Positions 1 to 8,063 of a stretch of 64,000 bases of DNA are shown one piece after another. Where the stretch lies: contig PBJO01000002.1 of the NCBI GenBank assembly GCA_002720745.1, positions 5,766-69,765 on the forward strand, in the 5' to 3' direction. The notes beneath the pieces were generated by a model. The model was given only the letters and a program-made list of their open reading frames with translations, did not search any database and had not been told where the DNA came from. Every line of letters starts with the position of its first letter. Position 1 is the stretch's first letter. A program made the translations under genes and the position numbers. This DNA comes from Balneola sp. Its GTDB lineage: Bacteria > Bacteroidota > Rhodothermia > Balneolales > Balneolaceae.

Positions 1-637
1 ACCCAAACAATCCCACTGGCACCATTATTACTAACGAGGAGCTAGGGCTGCTCATGCGCACCTTGCCTGAACAGGTGATGTTGATTCTCGACGAAGCCTA
101 TGTTGAATTTACCCGCGGAAACCCTCTTTATCCTGATTCGCTACCAATTATCAACCAAGAGAATACGGCTGTACACCAGAATACTCTCATTCTGCGCACC
201 TTTTCGAAGGCGTATGGACTGGCCTCTTTATGAGTAGGTTATGCCCTTGGTCCAGCGCAATTAATAAAAACGCTTTGGAAAACTAAAAATACGTTTGAAC
301 CCTCCGGAATTAGTGAAGCAGCAGCTATTTCAGCGCTAGAGGATGATCATTTTCTAACCAAATCAATTCATCAGACCCAAAAAGCTCGCCGAGATTTAGA
401 GGCATTTTAACCCGTCATAATATTCCTCATGTTCCATCCTGGGCTAATTTTGTTATGTTATTGGCTCCTGATGAAACTCAGGCCCTTCTCATTACCGAGT
501 CTCTGCTTCGCTTGGGTGTAATCGTGCGCCAACTCTCGCCTTTTGGCATTCCCAATGGGATTCGTATAACACTGGGCTTGGAAGAAGAAATGGAACACCT
601 CAAACAGGCCTTGAAATGCTGTTGGATCACTAGTTAG
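1..637 (+). pseudogene. hisC: hisC-like aminotransferase, C-terminal part, broken
   Basis: Reading from base 3, the translation opens with the fold-type I aminotransferase motif NPNNPTG, followed by ILDEAYVEF (the Asp that binds the PLP pyridine nitrogen) and the PLP-lysine segment RTFSKAYGLASL. This order and the tail GVIVRQLSPFGIPNGIRITLG match histidinol-phosphate aminotransferase, which makes histidinol phosphate in histidine biosynthesis. Two lesions interrupt it. A TGA at 232-234 falls where the family normally has Arg (consensus L-R-V-G-Y), so one C-to-T change in CGA would explain it. A one-base deletion in the T run near 405-409 shifts the frame; restoring one T continues as LTRHNIPHVPSWANFVML. 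The 5' end lies outside the window. A sequencing or assembly error cannot be excluded. Confidence 0.82.
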
Positions 638-992
638 TGCAACCAGGTAGGGCAAGTGTAGTGGATATCTTATCTAGTCTATGGAGTATATCAAAAAATG
701 TTAGAGTTGAATTGAAGGCAAACCCAACAATGAAGACCTAATAGGTTCGAAGGGGCTCTATGACAGAGATTATAGTGTTTGGGGAGCGGGTTGTTATGGG
801 ACAACAATTTGTAGCTGTATAGTATAGAATTTATATTAAAATGGTGAATGCGAGGCATTATAAACCACATTTAGCTTAAGGTGGACTATAATTCTACTTC
901 ATGCAAGCGAAATTAAAGCAGATTACAAATCTATTTCCTGCTAACTAAGCATTAAAAACTGAAATCGATAACCTAAACCTAATCAATACATA
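638..992. other. Intergenic region, no gene seen
   Basis: This AT-rich 355 bp gap separates the broken hisC from the M24 peptidase gene. I see no open frame of convincing length, no tRNA fold and no strong terminator. A TATAGAAT-like hexamer region around 820-830 could belong to a promoter for the peptidase, but no matching upstream element is clear. Confidence 0.5.
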
Positions 993-2420
993 ATGAAAGC
1001 AGCTACAATAAAACATACAACGAATATTACGATCAACAACAGGAATCTACTGCTTTCAGCTTGTACTTTGTTGTTTGTAGTAATATGCAGCTTGCAGTCT
1101 GCGGAAACTGTTGCTCAAACGGGGGACCAGGTCTCAGAATCGGCTATTTTGTCGATGAAGGAACGAGCCAAGGTGATTGATGAAGTGCTGGCCGATCGAA
1201 TCAAAACAGTACTTCCAAATATAATGCAAAGGGAAGGAATTGATATGTGGATTATTATATCAAGAGAGTACAACGAGGATCCGGTGATTGAGACTATGTT
1301 GCCTGCGACATGGTTAGCGGCAAGGCGGAGAACTATACTAGTGATTTATGATCAAGGACTTGGTAAAGGCTTGGAGACCTTGGCTGTAGCGCGATATGAT
1401 GTGGGTGAGGTGTTTAAAAAGGCCTGGGATAAGGAAGTGGAGCCTGATCAATGGAAGCGGCTCAGAGAAATAATTGTGGAGCGGGATCCACAGCGAATTG
1501 GGGTGAATCGTTCGAAGTATTGGGGCTTAGCCGACGGAATTGTGGCAACGGATTATGAGCTTTTATTGGATAACATTGGCAGTAAATATGCTTCTCGGGT
1601 GGTTTCGGCTGAGAAAGTGGCCATAGGTTGGTTGGAAACACGTTCGGTCATAGAACGTGATCTTTACCCTCATATTGTGCGAATTGCTCATGGTATTTTA
1701 GAAGAAGCCTTTTCGGAGCGGGTTATTCACCCAGGTATTACATCTACCGAGGATGTGATATGGTGGTTGCGCGAGCGTGTTCGGGATCTAAATTTGATTA
1801 CCTGGTTCCATCCGAGCGTTTCAATCCAACGAGTTGACCCTGAGTCATTTGATCACTTAAGAAGCTTTGATTCTCGACCATCAGAGGATATCATAATGCC
1901 TGGGGACTTGCTTCATGTAGATTTTGGCATTACCTACTTGCGGCTAAATACAGATACACAGCAGCATTTTTATATGCTTAAACCGGGAGAAACTGAAGTA
2001 CCAGCCTACCTAGTTGACGCATTTGATCGTGGAAATAGATTACAGGATATTTTCACCAATAACTTTGAAGAAGGTCGTACCGGGAATGAGGTGTTAGCGA
2101 TGTCTAGAGCTCAGGCCATAGAAGAAGGCATTAAACCGTCTATCTATACCCATCCTATTGGCTATCATGGCCATGCTGCAGGGACAACCTTGGGTATGTG
2201 GGATTCGCAGGGGGGAGTGCCGGGAACTGGAGATTATCCGCTCCATTTGAATACAGCTTATTCCATCGAGTTAAATGCAGCTAGTTATATTCAGGAGTGG
2301 CAAAAAGAAATTCGAATCATGCTAGAGGAGGATGCCTATTTCGATGAGCGTGGAGTTTGGTATTTGGATGGTCGTCAGAAATCGATTCTGACCATTCCGA
2401 GAGTAGCTGCGACGCAATAG
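993..2420 (+). CDS. Exported M24 family metallopeptidase (Xaa-Pro peptidase-like)
   Basis: This 475-residue protein has a hydrophobic N-terminal segment (about residues 18-42, ending AETVAQ) that looks like a signal peptide, so it probably acts in the periplasm or envelope. Residues about 220-460 form the pita-bread fold of M24 peptidases. The metal ligands are all visible: D310 (HVDFG), D321 (NTDT), H387 (THPIGYHGH), E426 (YSIELN) and E445/E446 (IMLEED). Residues about 60-210 form the creatinase-type N-terminal domain. The family cleaves N-terminal Xaa-Pro bonds; the substrate here is unknown. It stands alone, with no same-strand partner, and no Shine-Dalgarno precedes the ATG. Confidence 0.9.
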   Translation: MKAATIKHTTNITINNRNLLLSACTLLFVVICSLQSAETVAQTGDQVSESAILSMKERAKVIDEVLADRIKTVLPNIMQREGIDMWIIISREYNEDPVIETMLPATWLAARRRTILVIYDQGLGKGLETLAVARYDVGEVFKKAWDKEVEPDQWKRLREIIVERDPQRIGVNRSKYWGLADGIVATDYELLLDNIGSKYASRVVSAEKVAIGWLETRSVIERDLYPHIVRIAHGILEEAFSERVIHPGITSTEDVIWWLRERVRDLNLITWFHPSVSIQRVDPESFDHLRSFDSRPSEDIIMPGDLLHVDFGITYLRLNTDTQQHFYMLKPGETEVPAYLVDAFDRGNRLQDIFTNNFEEGRTGNEVLAMSRAQAIEEGIKPSIYTHPIGYHGHAAGTTLGMWDSQGGVPGTGDYPLHLNTAYSIELNAASYIQEWQKEIRIMLEEDAYFDERGVWYLDGRQKSILTIPRVAATQ

Positions 2421-2533
2421 GAGCTGGTTTGTTGCAACCAGATATAAATACAAGTTATTTATATAGTTACTAAAAGTTATGTTTTTTATTCAAAATACCT
2501 ATATAAAATGTTCAAAGAATAAAATTGCCATGC

Positions 2534-3355
2534 CTAAACCCAATTCCCAATAATCAACCGGCTCATCAGGCGGGAAAAATCATCTTTTCGCGCATTGGCT
2601 ACTTCTTTGACCTCATCATGATTTAAGGCTTTTCCGGTAATTCCAGCAGCAGCATTGGTGATAAGTGAAATACCCACAGTCGGTAAGCCTAAGAGGGTGG
2701 CTTCCATCAACTCGGCGGCAGTACTCATTCCAATGGCATCAGCACCCATTGTCCGGTATGCATGAATTTCGGCTTTAGTTTCGTAATTAGGCCCAAATAC
2801 ATAAAGATAATTGCCACGGTGTACTGGTAAGCCCAAATTCTTCGCCGTTTCAAAGGCCAGATCAGCATAGTTTTTCATATTCCAACTCCACTTAGATGAT
2901 TGCTGCATCATTCGGCGATGGGGCCGAATAATGTGATCAATCACCATGAGATCACCAACCGAATATTTTAAATTTATGCCTCCTGCAGCATTGGAAATCA
3001 ACAGTTTGTCCGCTTTAAGTGCATTGGTTAATCGGACTGGAATGAGCGTTTCTTCAAACGCATACCCCTCATAAAAATGAAAGCGTCCTGAAAAGGCCAT
3101 TACCTTAAGACCCTGGAGTTCACCAAAAATAAGTATTCCAGAATGACCTTCAATCGTTGATTGTGGAAAAGAGGGGATATCAGAATATGGTATGGTATGT
3201 GTGATGCTAAGCGCCTTGGTATACTCCCCGAGCCCTGAGCCTAGAATTATTCCAGCATGGATCTGCCTTGGGCAACCCAGTTCCTGCAAATGGCCAAGAA
3301 TAATTTCCAAATTGGATCCTAAAGCATTAAAGCTACTTCCTAACCAAGCACTCAT
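2534..3355 (-). CDS. punA: Purine nucleoside phosphorylase (trimeric, PNP-I type)
   Basis: The 273-residue product carries the phosphate-binding GSGLGEY near the N-terminus, NAAGGIN, GPNYETKAEI and GADAIGMSTAAELMEA, all diagnostic of the trimeric inosine/guanosine phosphorylase family. It splits purine nucleosides with phosphate into free base and ribose-1-phosphate in the cytoplasmic purine salvage pathway. Length matches the family. Its ATG overlaps the stop of the upstream MBL hydrolase gene by four bases, so the two are probably translationally coupled. It is the last gene of the rpe-phoH-MBL-punA run. Confidence 0.93.
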   Translation of the reverse strand: MSAWLGSSFNALGSNLEIILGHLQELGCPRQIHAGIILGSGLGEYTKALSITHTIPYSDIPSFPQSTIEGHSGILIFGELQGLKVMAFSGRFHFYEGYAFEETLIPVRLTNALKADKLLISNAAGGINLKYSVGDLMVIDHIIRPHRRMMQQSSKWSWNMKNYADLAFETAKNLGLPVHRGNYLYVFGPNYETKAEIHAYRTMGADAIGMSTAAELMEATLLGLPTVGISLITNAAAGITGKALNHDEVKEVANARKDDFSRLMSRLIIGNWV

Positions 3356-4149
3356 GACTGCCCTCCACGTACTGGCTCGGTCACATACCCCAGCTTGGGG
3401 TCATGACGTACGATTCGAAACATCGAGCACTCTTTGTCATGATAGGCCAAAATCGTAGATCCTTTCTCATAAGCCTTACGAGCTAAACGTACCCGCTGCA
3501 GTTTACTTTGCTCGGGATCATAATCATACTTAGCAGTAAATACCCGATTTACCTGCGTCCGGGTCGCCATCACATCGCCGGCCATCATCAAATTCAAATC
3601 CTCATCTTTGTACCAAAGAGCCTGATGAAATTGCGTATGCCCCCCAATGCGTTCAACTCGAAGTTCAGGGTATGGTTGGTCCTCTGCTTCCAAAAAATGT
3701 ATGTTTGCTCGAGCATTCAAAAAAGAGATAAATTCGGTTTTTTCGGCGTCATAAAACTCTTTTTTGGCTGTCACTCTGAGCCAGTCGTCCTTGCTTACCC
3801 ACAATTTAGCCTCGGGAAAGCTAAGCTCCCAAAACCCTGAATTCTGATGGGCTAAGCCACCCATATGATCATAATGTAGATGACTCATAAATATATCGGT
3901 CACTTCATGATTGGCAAATCCATGGCGCTCAAGATTCTCAAACAATCGCTCAACTCCAGTATCTTCCCCAAAAGATCCAATTCCCGTATCGATGAGCATT
4001 ACGCGATGTTCGTTAACCACTAAAAAAGGATTCAACGAAATTTTTAGAGCACCTTTTGCAGCATTACCACCCCTTGGGATAGAAAAAAACTTTTTATCCA
4101 TGCCTACTGAAAATGTTCCTTCATATAGAGGGGTACACCAACTTTTCAT
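3352..4149 (-). CDS. MBL-fold metallo-hydrolase
   Basis: The 265-residue protein has the metallo-beta-lactamase signature SHLHYDHMGG, giving zinc ligands H90, H92, D94 and H95, with a later His (GGHTQFHQA) and Asp (MMAGDVMA) in the expected order. No signal peptide is present, so it is probably cytoplasmic. Family members hydrolyse many ester-like bonds (lactones, glyoxalase II substrates, phosphodiesters); the sequence does not fix a substrate. It lies 12 bp after phoH and overlaps punA. A second MBL protein of related layout lies at 56243-57202. Confidence 0.88.
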   Translation of the reverse strand: MKSWCTPLYEGTFSVGMDKKFFSIPRGGNAAKGALKISLNPFLVVNEHRVMLIDTGIGSFGEDTGVERLFENLERHGFANHEVTDIFMSHLHYDHMGGLAHQNSGFWELSFPEAKLWVSKDDWLRVTAKKEFYDAEKTEFISFLNARANIHFLEAEDQPYPELRVERIGGHTQFHQALWYKDEDLNLMMAGDVMATRTQVNRVFTAKYDYDPEQSKLQRVRLARKAYEKGSTILAYHDKECSMFRIVRHDPKLGYVTEPVRGGQS

Positions 4150-4161
4150 GTGGGCTAGAGT

Positions 4162-5196
4162 CTAATCACTGTTTTTTTTTGAAGAGCTCAGTTTCATGCT
4201 AACTGGTCTAACTTCTTCAGGTATATACTGGTCATAGGCATTAATTATATCCTTTACCAATTTATGCCGAACAACGTCACCATCATCTAGATAAACAAAA
4301 TCGATGCCGTTTATACCCTGTAATATTCGTTGAATGGAGATCAATCCTGATTCATATTTTTGGGGTAAGTCAGTTTGGGTCACATCGCCTGTGATAATAG
4401 CTCTAGAATTGAATCCAATTCGCGTCAGAAACATCTTCATTTGAGTTTTGGTGGCATTTTGTGCCTCATCCAAAATAACAAAAGCATTATTTAAGGTTCG
4501 TCCGCGCATATAGGCGAGTGGAGCGATCTCGATAATGTTTTTTTGTAGGTTAAGATTCAGTTTTTCTTGATCCAACATATCCTCTAAAGCATCGTATAAT
4601 GGGCGCAAGTAAGGATCAATCTTCTCACGTAAATCACCCGGTAAAAACCCGAGAGTTTCGCCAGCTTCTACCGCGGGTCGGGCCAAAATAATCTTTTGAA
4701 CCTTGCGTTCTTTTAGTGCTTTTATAGCCAAAGCAACAGAGGTATAGGTCTTTCCGGTTCCGGCAGGACCTATAGCGAATACTATGTCATGTTTCGCTGT
4801 GGAAGTAAACATCTGAATTTGTCCAGAAGTCTTCGCTCGAACAGGTTCACCACGATGAGTGTACAAAATAACATCACCTTTTCCAGTATAAGGATCTATC
4901 GTTAATGCTTTTGGAGTTTTACCATTGAGACGGATTAAGGTTTTAACATCACCCTCAAGAACATCTTTACCTCTAATAGCTACCTCGACCATTCCTTTGA
5001 TAACAAGTCGAGCTTGGGCAATTTGCGTATCAGGGCCATTTAACTTGACTCGCTCCCCTCGAGCATTAAAACGTGTTTCTGGGAAGGCTTGATCGAGTAG
5101 GCGCAGATTTTCATCATTTAAACCGAAAAGTTGGACATGACTAACGCCCTCGGTCGAGATTTGGTCTTCGGAATATGAGCGGGTGTTTTCTGTCAT
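4162..5196 (-). CDS. phoH: PhoH family ATPase
   Basis: This 344-residue protein contains a PhoH-type NTPase domain with Walker A GPAGTGKT at residues 143-150 and Walker B VILDEAQN around 240-247, followed by LTRIGFNSRAIITGD, typical of the family. The N-terminal 110 residues form the KH-like region usual for PhoH/PhoL proteins. The family is linked to phosphate or stress responses and RNA metabolism; the exact biochemical role is not settled. The start overlaps the rpe stop by four bases (ATGA), which supports both the start choice and co-transcription with rpe. Confidence 0.93.
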   Translation of the reverse strand: MTENTRSYSEDQISTEGVSHVQLFGLNDENLRLLDQAFPETRFNARGERVKLNGPDTQIAQARLVIKGMVEVAIRGKDVLEGDVKTLIRLNGKTPKALTIDPYTGKGDVILYTHRGEPVRAKTSGQIQMFTSTAKHDIVFAIGPAGTGKTYTSVALAIKALKERKVQKIILARPAVEAGETLGFLPGDLREKIDPYLRPLYDALEDMLDQEKLNLNLQKNIIEIAPLAYMRGRTLNNAFVILDEAQNATKTQMKMFLTRIGFNSRAIITGDVTQTDLPQKYESGLISIQRILQGINGIDFVYLDDGDVVRHKLVKDIINAYDQYIPEEVRPVSMKLSSSKKNSD

Positions 5197-5876
5197 TTAC
5201 TCTTAAAATTCGAAAGGCGACTCTGTAGTTCTGTAACTTTATTGGTAATATTTTCTGCGGAAAAAACAGCGTTTCCTGCAACTAAAACATCGACTCCAGC
5301 CTGTGCAATATGAACGATATTCTTGGAATTTACGCCCCCATCAATTTCGATGAGGAAAGATAGTTCATGTTTTTCTCGCAGAGCAACCAGTTGTTCCACT
5401 TTCTTTAGGGTGGCTGGGATGAACTGTTGGCCGCCAAAACCAGGATTTACGCTCATCAAGAGTGCCAAATCAACCTCGGTTAACATGGGTTCGATAGCTG
5501 AAATAGGAGTGGATGGATTAATCACAACTCCAGTCATGGCTCCGTGGGAGCGGATGAGTTGAATGGTCCTGTGTAAATGAATACAGGCTTCTAGGTGTAC
5601 CGAGATAAGATCGGCTCCCGCGTCACAAAAACTTTCTATGTACTGATCTGGATTCTCAATCATCAAGTGAACATCTATGAATGCCTCATTCGAGATTTGT
5701 GAGACTGATGCTACAACATTGGGCCCAAAACTAATATTTGGAACGAAATGCCCATCCATTATATCACAGTGAATCCATTGGGCACCGCCATCGAGCACTG
5801 CTTGAACCTGAGTGCCAAGTTGAGCTTTGTCAGCGGCTAAAATAGAAGGAGCTAAAATCGGTAATTTAAAATTCAT
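5193..5876 (-). CDS. rpe: Ribulose-phosphate 3-epimerase
   Basis: The 227-residue TIM-barrel protein shows the family hallmarks APSILAAD, HCDIMDGHFVPN, VHLMIENP, VNPGFGGQQF and IEIDGGVN, including the conserved His/Asp pairs that bind the metal and act as general acid/base. It interconverts ribulose-5-phosphate and xylulose-5-phosphate in the pentose phosphate pathway. Length matches the family. It heads a compact minus-strand run into phoH (4 bp overlap). No Shine-Dalgarno precedes its ATG. Confidence 0.96.
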   Translation of the reverse strand: MNFKLPILAPSILAADKAQLGTQVQAVLDGGAQWIHCDIMDGHFVPNISFGPNVVASVSQISNEAFIDVHLMIENPDQYIESFCDAGADLISVHLEACIHLHRTIQLIRSHGAMTGVVINPSTPISAIEPMLTEVDLALLMSVNPGFGGQQFIPATLKKVEQLVALREKHELSFLIEIDGGVNSKNIVHIAQAGVDVLVAGNAVFSAENITNKVTELQSRLSNFKSK

Positions 5877-5980
5877 ATGGATGAAATATCACGAATTAAT
5901 GAAAAAAAATTATTTTATATGTGACTTAATCAAATAATATTGATTGAATTCGAATGTATGCTTCGTCAAAAGCGCTATCC

Positions 5981-6799
5981 CTAATTTTCATTGTTTTGCA
6001 GATTTTTTTCAACGTTGGTAGAATCAGTGAATACCGCACCACCTTCATTTTCCTCTACGGCATTAAAGCGTTCAGAAACTATCAAATTCAGTGATTCACC
6101 TTCAACAAGTTCGCTTACTTTTGGGCTGAAATCAAGCACGGTATTAGGTATTCGTCCCTCGGTGGGTTGAAATCGTATTTCCCCTACTCGAAGTCCTACT
6201 TCGCGAAGCTTTAGCTGAGCATTAGGCAATAAAAGACCTACTATTTCTGGTACAACCACCATTTTATCTCCTAGACCATCACTTACAATCAAATTTATAA
6301 CCGCCCCCTTATCCACCGCCTCGCCTGCTGTTAAGGATTGCTGTAGCACCACATTTTTAAATCGAGAGCTTTCATAGCTAATAGTGCCCACTACGAGTCC
6401 ATAGTTTTGAAGTTGCACCTGAGCATTTCGAAGGGATAAACTAGTAACATTAGGAACAATCACCGTTGGGCGAACAGCCGCATTTACCGTTAAATAAACC
6501 TTTCGGTTGGGTTTGACAATGGTATTTGCGCCGGGCGCCTGATCCAATACATAATTAGCAGGAAAGGCAGCATTTGATCGACGATCAGATACCTCATATC
6601 GTAGCCCTAGCAAGCGAATGGTCTCAGCTGCCTCCTTCAAAGAAACCCTAGTTAAATCGGGAACTGTTATTCCTTGGTTGTACAGGGTGTATTGAGGCAT
6701 TAGAACTTTATCAAAAACTAACAATCCTAGTGCACCTATGAGAATAACTCCGAGGCTAAGTAGATAAAAATATTTGTTGGTAAGCAAACTTCGAATCAT
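5981..6799 (-). CDS. Membrane-anchored PASTA-repeat protein
   Basis: The 272-residue protein has a short cytoplasmic N-terminus, one membrane helix (about residues 9-30) and three PASTA repeats (about 40-107, 113-180 and 185-247), each starting with a VP-x-hydrophobic motif followed by an A-x-x-x-L-x-x-x-G-L helix. PASTA domains bind peptidoglycan fragments or cell-wall precursors. In Firmicutes and Actinobacteria they usually form the outer half of a Ser/Thr kinase or a penicillin-binding protein, but no kinase or transpeptidase domain is fused or adjacent here. The C-terminal 25 residues are acidic and Asn-rich. It probably has its own promoter, given the 139 bp gap upstream. Confidence 0.88.
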   Translation of the reverse strand: MIRSLLTNKYFYLLSLGVILIGALGLLVFDKVLMPQYTLYNQGITVPDLTRVSLKEAAETIRLLGLRYEVSDRRSNAAFPANYVLDQAPGANTIVKPNRKVYLTVNAAVRPTVIVPNVTSLSLRNAQVQLQNYGLVVGTISYESSRFKNVVLQQSLTAGEAVDKGAVINLIVSDGLGDKMVVVPEIVGLLLPNAQLKLREVGLRVGEIRFQPTEGRIPNTVLDFSPKVSELVEGESLNLIVSERFNAVEENEGGAVFTDSTNVEKNLQNNEN

Positions 6800-6866
6800 A
6801 TAGATGTTGTAGAAATTATGTTGAAATGATTAAACTGTTTTCAATACTTAATAAAATACGGCGATT

Positions 6867-6930
6867 TAGCCACAAATAAACTATTGGCTCTAAAAATGCT
6901 GTTTATCACAACGAAATAGCTGCAAATAAA
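6867..6930. repeat. Two copies of a 14 bp direct repeat upstream of the PASTA gene
   Basis: The sequence TAGCCACAAATAAA (6867-6880) recurs as TAGCTGCAAATAAA (6917-6930), 12 of 14 bases identical, 50 bp apart. On the coding strand of the PASTA gene these read TTTATTTGnnGCTA. They lie in its upstream region, so they could be paired regulator or sigma-factor contacts. Chance similarity in AT-rich DNA is possible. Confidence 0.35.
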
Positions 6931-6938
6931 TCACCCCT

Positions 6939-8063
6939 TCAAAAATGCCAAACCAAAGCTACAGCCCGCTCTGAAAGCACCGATCCGGTCTGTATCTGCA
7001 ATCTAGACTCTCTGAGTTTCGCACTAAAATAAGCGTCAAAAGCCGAGATCATATGATTGACAAGTAGCAGTTTTAACACATTACCTGCATTCCGGTACTG
7101 GTTGTTGAATTCCTCCGCTCGATCGCGCCCCTCAATAAATCGTTCGCTAAGCATGGTAGCATCCCATGAATATTGATATACATGCGTAGCTCCCTGGGCC
7201 AAACGCTGCTCATGAAAGTCCTGCCAACCCGGCTGAAACTGATAATACTTACTCATGAGCTCATAATACTGCTGCGATCCAAAATTTTGGAGTACATGCG
7301 AAAACTCTGACCTAGTTACGCAGGAGGGGGGCTCAAAACTTCCACAGCCTTCCGGTATGTTGAAAATAAATCGCGTACGCACTTCCACGGCGCGTATGGC
7401 CTCCTCGGTAATTTTCCCCCAGTCCTGGGTCGTCTCCCCAAAAGCCGGAGTTAGTCCACCTACCATGGCATCTAGAGCCTCGTAGCCATTCACTAAATTA
7501 TTGGCTTTGGAATAATCAACCAACCATTGCGCGTAAGCCACAGGGCTCCAATAAGTGTTCCCATATTGCTCATATGCTGATTCATTATACTTGGCTAGCT
7601 GCTGTCTCTTACTATAAAATACCCAAGCTGCGATCTCTGTAGTCGCAAAAATTGCTGTACGTCCCCAATAACCCAGCAAAGCCTGCCCAGAACCCGGTGC
7701 AAGGGCCGAAGACCAAAAAGCTAACCCGGGTGAGGGATTACGACTGGGTTCAAGCAACCGGTTTTGCTGCCATATTGGTCTCGTAGGACTTGATAATTGA
7801 GCCCTTAAAAGCTTTTTGCCTTGTGGATTTACACCGGTATAGCGTACATTCTGCAGAGGCAGTAAAGAAGGTCGGACTCCCTCAACAACTCGGAATTCGT
7901 CTCCCGAGCTACTCACCCGAACATCTAATTGGGCTTCCACTCTGGTTGATGATACTGCAAACAGCCCAAAAAAGCCAGCCAGAATAAAACTTATGCCTAG
8001 TTGCTTGGCTAATCTTAGTTTGGAATCCGGCGGTGCCACGATATGTATCCACTTGCGGATCAC
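6939..8063 (-). CDS. Unrecognised exported protein coupled to the MA-peptidase/barrel gene
   Basis: I do not recognise this 374-residue protein. The first 44 residues have a positively charged start and a hydrophobic core ending in VEAQ, like a signal peptide. Residues about 110-160 hold a hydrophobic, Gly/Ala-rich stretch (LAFWSSALAPGSGQALLGYW, then IFATTEIAAWVF) that could be a membrane segment or a DUF5683-like region. The rest is rich in aromatic residues and Gln, with two cysteines close together (GCGSFEPPSC). The start is GTG, sitting in a GTGA overlap with the stop of the upstream gene, which argues for translational coupling and a shared envelope function. Confidence 0.8.
   Translation of the reverse strand: MIRKWIHIVAPPDSKLRLAKQLGISFILAGFFGLFAVSSTRVEAQLDVRVSSSGDEFRVVEGVRPSLLPLQNVRYTGVNPQGKKLLRAQLSSPTRPIWQQNRLLEPSRNPSPGLAFWSSALAPGSGQALLGYWGRTAIFATTEIAAWVFYSKRQQLAKYNESAYEQYGNTYWSPVAYAQWLVDYSKANNLVNGYEALDAMVGGLTPAFGETTQDWGKITEEAIRAVEVRTRFIFNIPEGCGSFEPPSCVTRSEFSHVLQNFGSQQYYELMSKYYQFQPGWQDFHEQRLAQGATHVYQYSWDATMLSERFIEGRDRAEEFNNQYRNAGNVLKLLLVNHMISAFDAYFSAKLRESRLQIQTGSVLSERAVALVWHF

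Noticed and set aside
232-234. TGA in hisC as a recoded codon (selenocysteine or tryptophan)
   Set aside because: The aligned position is Arg in the family, there is no SECIS-like structure evident, and a separate frameshift downstream shows the gene is simply damaged or misassembled.
2424-2441. Hairpin CTGGTT-N6-AACCAG after the M24 gene as a terminator
   Set aside because: The stem is only six pairs and no T run follows, so intrinsic termination is not supported.
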